From contig JBFHKO010000175.1 of assembly GCA_041595355.1 (NCBI GenBank), positions 1 through 5,350 on the forward strand: 5,350 bases of DNA, read 5' to 3'. Both the position numbers and the translations under genes were made by a program. This DNA is from JBFHKO01 sp041595355. GTDB taxonomy: Bacteria > Pseudomonadota > Gammaproteobacteria > Enterobacterales > Aeromonadaceae. Under the pieces are notes generated by a model. It was not told where the DNA came from. It searched no databases and saw only the letters and a list, made by a program, of their open reading frames with translations. Below are positions 1-4,256 of the stretch, one piece after another; position 1 is the first letter of the stretch, and the number at the start of each line of letters is the position of its first letter.

Positions 1-627
1 GCTGATCCCCGCCTCGTTGACGGCAGCGCCCACGACGATGAGCTCGGAGTTGACCTCCTCCTTGCTGGTCGGCAGCGTCAGGGTGTAGCCATTGATGGTG
101 CTGGGGGTGAAGTCACGCTGATCCACATCCACGAAGGCCTGCAGATCGGCATAGCTGTTGATGAACAGCGCCCCGGGCAGACGATGGCCCGGCAGGGCCA
201 CGGCGGCGGCGACCCCGGCGCGCACATGGCCGCTGTCCCCCTCCAGGCGCTGCAGCTCGCCGGTGGCCTGCTGGTTCAGATCCAGCACCGCCTGCCCCGT
301 GGCGGCCGAGGGGGTGGCCCGGTAGTTGGCTATCGCCAGGGTGTAAGCATCGTAGGTGTCCATGAAGTCATCCGCCTGGTGGCGCAGATCGTCCTTGTCG
401 AACACCTCGACACCGACCACCGGCAGCAGTATGCCGAGTCTGTCATCGTTCCCGGCGTGGGTCAGCAGGGCCGGGTTGTAGAAGGGAGCTGCCAGGTAGT
501 TGGCCGAGGCGACCCCGGTGCCACCCATGGCGTCGTTGCGGGCATTGAAGGCGAAAGGGGTGGCGGCGGATGGGGCGATCAGGGCGGCATTCACCAGGGC
601 AAACAGCAGGGTCCGTTGCAGTGTCAT
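1..627 (-). CDS. TraF-like outer-membrane beta-barrel protein, copy 1 (N-terminal 209 residues, runs off the left edge)
   Basis: The frame is open without a stop from ATG 627-625 to the window edge, giving 209 codons. The start is supported by a Shine-Dalgarno AAGGAG at 642-637, 9 nt upstream. Residues 1-22 look like a signal peptide: a hydrophobic core (LLFALVNAALIA) followed by SAA|T, so cleavage is likely after residue 22. The mature N-terminus has the block FNARNDAMGGTGVASANYLA and then FYNPALL, a pattern seen in TraF_2-type and FadL/OmpP1-like outer-membrane proteins. It aligns almost without gaps to the complete paralogue at 1332-2591, about 70% identical by eye after the signal peptide. 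The family is often auto-named 'conjugal transfer protein TraF', but no conjugation genes are visible and the true role is unknown. Differences concentrate in the signal peptide, around residues 57-63, and near residues 185-190, as expected for surface loops under relaxed constraint. The reading frame appears intact, so I see no sign of a pseudogene in the visible part. Confidence 0.85.
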   Translation of the reverse strand, partial: MTLQRTLLFALVNAALIAPSAATPFAFNARNDAMGGTGVASANYLAAPFYNPALLTHAGNDDRLGILLPVVGVEVFDKDDLRHQADDFMDTYDAYTLAIANYRATPSAATGQAVLDLNQQATGELQRLEGDSGHVRAGVAAAVALPGHRLPGALFINSYADLQAFVDVDQRDFTPSTINGYTLTLPTSKEEVNSELIVVGAAVNEAGIS

Positions 628-748
628 GGGGACGATCTCCTTGAGCAGATGGCCAGCGGGCGCGGGGGGGAGCCGGTGGTGTTTTCAGTCTGGCAGAGGA
701 GTGCGAGATCACAAGCCGCGACGCCGCTTGTGTGAGTCGGCTCCCCGG
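628..748 (-). other. Upstream region of TraF-like copy 1
   Basis: This GC-rich stretch must carry the 5' leader, and possibly the promoter, of copy 1. Only the Shine-Dalgarno (642-637) is clear. I see no convincing -10/-35 pair. A TGTGA half-site (minus strand, 712-708) has no matching second arm. Homology with the upstream region of copy 2 fades just beyond the Shine-Dalgarno. The original promoter may have been replaced when the mobile-element fragments to the right arrived, or it may lie further upstream. Confidence 0.4.
710..732. repeat. Inverted repeat (7-bp arms, 9-nt loop)
   Basis: CACAAGC at 710-716 pairs with GCTTGTG at 726-732, and two more G-C pairs are possible inside the loop after one mismatch. 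No T-tract follows on either strand, so it is not a standard intrinsic terminator. It lies about 80-105 nt upstream of the copy 1 start and could be an operator or simply a chance hairpin. Confidence 0.45.
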
Positions 749-767
749 GTGGCGGTGGACCCGGGGA
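742..767. repeat. Strong GC hairpin (9-bp arms, 8-nt loop)
   Basis: TCCCCGGGT at 742-750 pairs perfectly with ACCCGGGGA at 759-767 around the loop GGCGGTGG. There is no poly-T on either side. It overlaps the first recognisable codons of the reverse transcriptase fragment, so it may be an accident of that coding sequence. Alternatively it may mark the boundary where the fragment joined older DNA. The stem is stable enough to hinder transcription entering copy 1 from the debris region. Confidence 0.5.
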
Positions 768-913
768 TGTTCTTCGATCGGGTGAATCACGACATCCTGA
801 AGCAGTAATTATCGAGGCGGAGGGACGACAAGGCCGTGTTTCGGCTGGTACGACGTTATCTGGTGGCCGGGGTTATGGGTGTCGGGGGCACGGAGCGGTA
901 CGAAGGGGCGCCG
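749..913 (+). pseudogene. Group II intron reverse transcriptase/maturase remnant
   Basis: The plus-strand reading from 749 gives VAVDPGMFFDRVNHDILKQ, then a TAA stop at 806-808. It continues in the same frame with LSRRRDDKAVFRLVRRYL and VAGVMGVGGTERYEGAP. This matches the order of conserved segments in LtrA-type intron-encoded proteins: the first catalytic-aspartate motif (D..KFFDRVNHD, RT3), then the ARR..DK...LIRRYL.AGV segment, and the start of EGTPQGG (RT4). The N-terminal RT domains, the rest of RT4, the YADD active site, the maturase domain and the endonuclease domain are all missing. There is one in-frame stop and no start codon or ribosome site, so the fragment is non-functional. Homology ends at about 913, where it meets the oppositely oriented transposase fragment. 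I recognise no intron RNA domain V or VI nearby. The identification rests on motif recall rather than a search, but the FFDRVNHD...RRYL...EG.P order is highly distinctive. Confidence 0.85.
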
Positions 914-1119
914 CTCCAGTAAGCGTTGTCGAGTTGAATGAAACCACGGAGCCTATGTTCATCGTCGTGCGCTTTCATGGCTGACATCCGATTGAGCTTG
1001 AGTCGTCAGGCGGCGTTGTAGGAGATGCCCAGTGGCCGGGATAGCTCAGGGGCGGAAATGCCATTCCTCTCCTGAATGATGAGGTAAATGGCCAACACGC
1101 CTGGAACAGCCGCTGTTGA
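910..1119 (-). pseudogene. IS1595-family (ISXO2-like) transposase remnant
   Basis: Read on the minus strand from 1119, the frame gives STAAVPGVLAIYLIIQERNG, then ISAPELSRPLGISYNAA, a TGA at 1008-1006, and RLKLNRMSAMKAHDDEHRLR followed by GFIQLDNAYWSG. This follows the IS1595/ISXO2-like pattern in which LAIYL...GISA.EL.R.LG.SY.TAW is followed by RLKHKLM.AM and then by .G.VQLDDAYWGG. The TGA sits exactly where the family has tryptophan (TGG to TGA). The first catalytic Asp of the DDE-type triad is present in QLD, and the adjacent family Asp is Asn here. The N-terminal zinc-ribbon region (about 80 residues) and everything after DDAYW, including the rest of the catalytic triad, are absent. An in-frame TGA upstream at 1134-1132 confirms there is no intact N-terminus. 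About 70 codons remain, bounded at about 910 by the reverse transcriptase fragment. It is not functional. Confidence 0.85.
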
Positions 1120-1331
1120 CACGGCGATTCGTCACCCTGATGTTGTATAAAGTGAATGAAAATGCCTTTTTGAAATTAAATCTTGCTCTTGGCCATGATG
1201 CTTCCCCTCCCGAACCGGGTCATTCAAGTTTGGCTCGGGAGGGGCTGAGTCATGATGGTAATCCAATACTTGGATACAGGGAGCCGCTTCTCACCACCAC
1301 CTTCACAAGCACATCTGAGCTGGCTGGCACC
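1120..1331. other. Non-coding spacer downstream of TraF-like copy 2
   Basis: No credible gene is visible. An AT-rich patch at about 1141-1190 (TTGTATAAAGTGAATG followed by AAATGCCTTTTTGAAATTAA) stands out from the GC-rich surroundings. It could be the outer end or flank of the degenerate insertion sequence. A hairpin lies at 1204-1244. The remainder (about 1258-1331) is unremarkable 3' flank of copy 2. A plus-strand open frame crosses this region and enters copy 2 antisense (to 1586), but it has no family resemblance and is treated as spurious. Confidence 0.5.
1204..1244. repeat. Inverted repeat with perfect 10-bp arms; possible 3' hairpin of TraF-like copy 2
   Basis: CCCCTCCCGA at 1204-1213 pairs perfectly with TCGGGAGGGG at 1235-1244, with a 21-nt loop. 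It lies 88 nt beyond the stop codon of the minus-strand copy 2 gene, so it could stabilise or end that transcript. No U-tract follows on the minus strand (the next bases are AAGCATC), so an intrinsic terminator is doubtful. The short direct repeat CATGATG flanks it at 1194-1200 and 1251-1257, as if a small element of about 50 bp had inserted with a 7-bp target duplication. This may also be coincidence. Confidence 0.5.
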
Positions 1332-2591
1332 TTAGAAGGTCAGGGCGGTCTGCGCCACGACACCCAGCTCCCGGCTGCCGCCATAAAGAGCTGCCACATC
1401 AAGGTGGAATACCTTAAAGGGGCTCAGCCCCAGGCCTGCGGTGTAGGCATCATCCAGATGCTGTTTCAGATCGTGCCGAAAGCCCGCGCGCAGCTGGGCC
1501 CAGCCCAGCAGATCGCCCTCTATGCCCACGGCCAGCAACTGGACATCATCGTTGCCGGCCTGGAAAGACGTACTGGTGCCGCTTAGCCCGGTGAAGCGCT
1601 TCTGTGGTACCAGATCCAGATCGCCCGCCAGGGTCAGTCCCGTCATCTGGTAACTCAACCCGGCGGTGGGCTGGGGGCCCAGTTCGTAGGTGGCGGCGAT
1701 GCCCTGTGTGGTGGGCGCGGACTGGGAGCGCTTGAACAGGTTCTTGATCATCAGCCCGGCGGTCAGACCGTTGTCCCAGCCCATGGCGGTGCCGGCATCC
1801 AGGTTGAAGCCGGTTTGCCTGTCCTGATAGCGCTCGGCATCCACATCATCGAAGTCATGATTAGCTACGTTGGTCACATAATTGATCACGCGCAGCTCCT
1901 GCAGCTTGGGAGTCAGTCCCAGCGACCAGTTGCCGCCCGGTGCCGGCATGGCCTGAGCCAGCGCGATGCCCACCTCGGTGACGCTAGCGCCAATGGCGAT
2001 CAGTTGGGAGTTTATCCCGTCTTCATTTTGCGGCAGGGTCAGGGTATAGCCATCGATGGCAAAGGGCGTGAAGTCGGTTTGATCCACGTCCACGAAGGCC
2101 TGGATATCGGCATAGCTGTTGACGAACAGGGCGCCCGGCATGCGGTGGGTCGGCAGGGCCACGGCAGCGGCCACGCCCGCCTTCAGATAGCCGGTATTCC
2201 CTGCCAGTTGCTGCAGCTGCCCCGTGGCCTGCTGGTTCAGATCCAGCATCGCCTGGCTATTGCTAGCGGAGGGATTGGCCTGATAGTTGTTGATGGCCTG
2301 GGTATAGGCATCGTAGGTATCCATGAAGTCGTCGGCTTGGTTCACGAGGTTATCCGGATCGAAGACCTCGGCGCCGATGGCTGGCAGCAGGATTCCCAGG
2401 TCGTCGCTGTCATCGAAGCGGGTCAGCAGCGCGGGATTGTAGAAGGCGGCCGCCAGGTAATTGGCTGAGGCGACTCCGGTGCCGCCCATGGCGTCGTTGC
2501 GGGCGTTGAAGACGAAGGGGGTGGCGTCGGCGGGCAGGGCCATCAAGCCGCTGGTCAGCAGGCCAAATAGGGCAGTCCCTGGCAGTTTCAT
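1332..2591 (-). CDS. TraF-like outer-membrane beta-barrel protein, copy 2 (complete, 419 residues)
   Basis: I chose ATG 2591-2589 (MKLPGTALFG) because AGAGGAG at 2607-2601 lies 9 nt upstream and a signal peptide begins there. The in-frame ATG at 2621 would add ten non-signal residues and has no such site. Residues 1-23 form a signal peptide with an ADA|T cleavage motif. The mature protein opens with FNARNDAMGGTGVASANYLA and FYNPALL, the signature of TraF_2-type and FadL/OmpP1-like porin-fold proteins. Residues of about 80-140 are rich in Gln, Asn and Asp and probably helical (QADDFMDTYDAYTQAINNY, LDLNQQATGQLQQL). The C-terminal half has alternating hydrophobic strands and ends ...VVAQTALTF. 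A terminal Phe in such a strand is the usual outer-membrane assembly signal. Databases tend to call these proteins 'conjugal transfer protein TraF'; that name is probably misleading for a single chromosomal gene without transfer partners. The substrate and role are unknown. It is monocistronic, follows the frd terminator, has a candidate CRP site, and has a diverged copy at 1-627. Confidence 0.9.
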   Translation of the reverse strand: MKLPGTALFGLLTSGLMALPADATPFVFNARNDAMGGTGVASANYLAAAFYNPALLTRFDDSDDLGILLPAIGAEVFDPDNLVNQADDFMDTYDAYTQAINNYQANPSASNSQAMLDLNQQATGQLQQLAGNTGYLKAGVAAAVALPTHRMPGALFVNSYADIQAFVDVDQTDFTPFAIDGYTLTLPQNEDGINSQLIAIGASVTEVGIALAQAMPAPGGNWSLGLTPKLQELRVINYVTNVANHDFDDVDAERYQDRQTGFNLDAGTAMGWDNGLTAGLMIKNLFKRSQSAPTTQGIAATYELGPQPTAGLSYQMTGLTLAGDLDLVPQKRFTGLSGTSTSFQAGNDDVQLLAVGIEGDLLGWAQLRAGFRHDLKQHLDDAYTAGLGLSPFKVFHLDVAALYGGSRELGVVAQTALTF

Positions 2592-2652
2592 TATGGTTAT
2601 CTCCTCTGGGTACAGGGCCAATAGGTGTAGGAATGCTAATATGCTGGCATGA

Positions 2653-2674
2653 ATAGGTGAGCCAGGTCACAGCG
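2653..2674 (-). promoter_or_regulatory. Candidate CRP (cAMP receptor protein) binding site upstream of TraF-like copy 2
   Basis: On the minus strand, TGTGA (2671-2667), a 6-nt spacer CCTGGC, and TCACC (2660-2656) match the CRP consensus TGTGA-N6-TCACA at 9 of 10 core positions. The centre lies about 72 nt upstream of the ATG at 2591. Downstream, TATTAG at 2641-2636 is a weak -10-like hexamer, but its distance from the site does not fit a standard class II promoter, so the start of transcription is uncertain. The site sits between the frd terminator and the gene, so it can only serve copy 2. No FNR box is seen here. Confidence 0.6.
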
Positions 2675-2682
2675 TGATGGCC

Positions 2683-2720
2683 AAAAAAGAAACGACCAGC
2701 CCCCTTCGGAGCTGGTCGTT
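2683..2720 (-). terminator. Rho-independent terminator of the frdABCD operon
   Basis: Perfect 10-bp arms AACGACCAGC (2720-2711 on the minus strand) and GCTGGTCGTT (2700-2691) enclose a 10-nt loop. They are followed on the minus strand by TCTTTTTT (2690-2683). The stem begins 26 nt after the frdD stop codon. The T-run lies on the minus side, which fixes the direction. It insulates the TraF-like gene from frd transcription. Confidence 0.95.
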
Positions 2721-2746
2721 GTGGATTATACCTTACCGGTGTGGGT

Positions 2747-3097
2747 TTAGGCCATCTGCACCAGCAGGGTCAGGGTCGCCGCCGAGACCAGAAAGGCAAA
2801 ACCGTAGAACAGGTAGTGATGCAGACGGGTGGTATGCACGCCCAGGTCGTGCAGGCCGTGATAGATGCGGTGCATGCCGTGCCAGATGGGCAGGGCGATG
2901 GCGGCCAGCAGTATGGGCGCGCCCCACCAGCTGCCGGCGAAGGCCCGCAGCTTGTCGTAACTCAGGTTATCCGCATCCAGCAGGCCGATGGGTACCAGTA
3001 TGCCGGTGATGAGTACCAGTATCGGCAGCAGCAGGGCGGTGACCACACCACCGGCACCAAACAGCAGCCAGTACACGGGTTCGTCGGAACGTTTCAT
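2747..3097 (-). CDS. frdD: Fumarate reductase membrane anchor subunit FrdD (complete, 116 residues)
   Basis: FrdD is the smaller inner-membrane anchor of quinol:fumarate reductase. With FrdC it holds FrdAB at the cytoplasmic face and forms the quinol site. The sequence opens MKRSDEPVYWLLFGAGG, matching E. coli FrdD (KRSDEPVFW.LFGAGG) but lacking its first few residues. Three hydrophobic segments lie at about 11-38, 58-77 and 95-115. The conserved LPIWHGMHRIYHGLHDL block (69-85) carries the histidine-rich turn of the family, and Trp10 corresponds to the quinone-site Trp of E. coli. The segment FAGSWWG (53-59) replaces E. coli FAQSFIG, so a Gln that lies near the quinone in E. coli is Gly here. 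Start ATG 3097 has GGAGGAG directly after the frdC stop, with a 12-nt intergenic gap. It is the last gene of the operon, ending 26 nt before the terminator. Confidence 0.96.
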   Translation of the reverse strand: MKRSDEPVYWLLFGAGGVVTALLLPILVLITGILVPIGLLDADNLSYDKLRAFAGSWWGAPILLAAIALPIWHGMHRIYHGLHDLGVHTTRLHHYLFYGFAFLVSAATLTLLVQMA

Positions 3098-3109
3098 GAT
3101 GTCTCCTCC

Positions 3110-3514
3110 TCAGCTCACCAGTACCACGATCAACACTACCAGAGACACCACACCCAGGGCGATGTATTGGGCCATGATGATGGGTTTGTCCGGCACCATC
3201 TCGGTGCCGCGAAAGATGCGCGTGGCCTTGGGTGCCAGAGCGAACCAGGTCTTGGCATGGAACAGGCACGCGGCCAGCACTGCCAGGTGGAACAGGATCA
3301 CCAGCGGATGGCTCAGGGATGCCAGCCAGCCGGCGAAGGCCTCGGGGCCCTGGCTCAGGCGCAGCAGCCCCCACAGCAGGGTGACGGCATAGATGGAGAC
3401 GAACAGGCTGGTGCCTTCACGCAGCATGTAGCCGGTGTAGAAGGCGTTGCGCAGCCACCAGGTCTTCTTCATGGTGCGCACATAGGGTTTGCGTTTGCTT
3501 TGGGTCATGTCCAT
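3110..3514 (-). CDS. frdC: Fumarate reductase membrane anchor subunit FrdC (complete, 134 residues)
   Basis: FrdC is the first of two inner-membrane anchors of quinol:fumarate reductase. It matches E. coli FrdC (131 residues) along its length: KRKPYVR near the start, YMLREGTS at 29-36, GPEAFAGW at 56-63, and FHAKTWFALAPKA at 85-97. Residues known to line the quinone site in E. coli are kept: the Glu of MLRE (Glu33 here) and the His and Trp of HAKTW (His86, Trp90). Three transmembrane segments lie at about 36-53, 68-86 and 113-133. No heme-binding role is expected for this Frd type. I chose ATG 3514, 8-9 nt after a GGGAG site. A second ATG at 3508 would give a start closer to the E. coli length but is 15 nt from that site. 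The frdB stop lies 4 nt upstream, so translation is probably coupled. Confidence 0.96.
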   Translation of the reverse strand: MDMTQSKRKPYVRTMKKTWWLRNAFYTGYMLREGTSLFVSIYAVTLLWGLLRLSQGPEAFAGWLASLSHPLVILFHLAVLAACLFHAKTWFALAPKATRIFRGTEMVPDKPIIMAQYIALGVVSLVVLIVVLVS

Positions 3515-3518
3515 GAGC

Positions 3519-4256
3519 TCATTCTCCCGGTTTCAGCATGGCAATGAGGTAGTCCTTGCTGCTCTCCACCTTGCCCAGCTGGATGGCGGCGGCCGGGTCC
3601 ACGCCCTTGGGGCAGACCTCGGAGCAGTAACCGACAAAGGTACAGCCCCAGACGCCCGACTCCTGGTTCAGGATGGCCATGCGCTCGGCCTTGCCGGCAT
3701 CCCGGCTGTCGGCGTTGTAGCGATACAGCAGCGCCAGCGCTGCGGGACCGGTGAACGACTTGTTGAGTCCGTACTGGGGACAGGCCGAATAGCAGAGGCC
3801 GCAGTTGATGCACATGGAGAACTGGCTGAACTTGGCCAGTTGCTCCGGGGTTTGCAGGTACTCGCCTTCGCAGACCGACTTCTCTTCCTTGGGGATCAGA
3901 TAGGGCTTGATGGACTCCAGTTTGGTGATGAAGTCGGACATGTCCACCACCAGATCCCGCTCGATGGGGAAGTTGGCCAGCGGCTCCAGCTTGAGCTTGC
4001 TGCTGACATAGTCGCGCAGGAAGGTCTTGCAGCCCAGCTTGGGAATGCCATTGACCATCATGCCGCAGGAGCCGCAGATGGCCATGCGGCAGGACCAGCG
4101 AAAGCTCAGGGTGGAGTCCAGCTCATCCTTGATGTAGCTCAGGGCTTCCAGCACCGACATCTCGTGGGTAAAGGGCACCTCGAAGCGCTGCCACCAGGGC
4201 TCCTGATCCTGCTCCGGACGGTAACGCAATATTTCGATTTCAATTATGTCAGCCAT
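3519..4256 (-). CDS. frdB: Fumarate reductase iron-sulfur subunit FrdB (complete, 245 residues)
   Basis: FrdB carries electrons from the quinol site to the flavin of FrdA through three iron-sulfur clusters at the cytoplasmic face of the inner membrane. The N-terminal ferredoxin-like domain has the [2Fe-2S] ligands Cys56, Cys61, Cys64 and Cys76 (SCRMAICGSCG...GCKTF). The C-terminal domain has CINCGLCYSACP, with Cys149, Cys152 and Cys155 plus Cys215 for [4Fe-4S], and Cys159, Cys205 and Cys211 for [3Fe-4S]. This is the same spacing as in E. coli FrdB. A Lys near the quinone lies in GKVESSKD. I chose ATG 4256 (MADIIEIEILRY) because AGGAGG lies 9 nt upstream and the length then matches E. coli (244). 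The longer in-frame start at 4289 would lie inside frdA and add eleven unrelated residues. The gene overlaps the end of frdA by 8 bp, suggesting coupled translation. Confidence 0.97.
   Translation of the reverse strand: MADIIEIEILRYRPEQDQEPWWQRFEVPFTHEMSVLEALSYIKDELDSTLSFRWSCRMAICGSCGMMVNGIPKLGCKTFLRDYVSSKLKLEPLANFPIERDLVVDMSDFITKLESIKPYLIPKEEKSVCEGEYLQTPEQLAKFSQFSMCINCGLCYSACPQYGLNKSFTGPAALALLYRYNADSRDAGKAERMAILNQESGVWGCTFVGYCSEVCPKGVDPAAAIQLGKVESSKDYLIAMLKPGE

Noticed and set aside
697..712. TGTGA on the minus strand upstream of copy 1 as a CRP site.
   Set aside because: Only one arm is present. The second arm (ACTCC) matches the consensus poorly.
1033..1054. The string GGCCGGGATAGCTCAGGGGCGG resembles the start and D-arm of a tRNA.
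   Set aside because: It has no matching anticodon arm, T-arm or acceptor end downstream. It is fully explained as the antisense of the transposase codons for PELSRPLG.
1116..1586. Plus-strand open frame of 156 codons spanning the spacer and the end of copy 2.
   Set aside because: It has no Shine-Dalgarno, no recognisable domain, and half of it is antisense to the copy 2 C-terminus.
1815..2468. Long plus-strand open frame (217 codons) opposite TraF-like copy 2, with a similar one (184-735) opposite copy 1.
   Set aside because: Both lie antisense to coding sequence with strong third-position GC bias, lack ribosome sites, and resemble each other only because the two minus-strand genes are paralogues.
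1..2591. Conjugation function suggested by the usual 'TraF' label.
   Set aside because: No other transfer genes, oriT or plasmid features are visible. The proteins have a signal peptide, a barrel-like pattern and a C-terminal Phe, and lack a thioredoxin-like CxxC.
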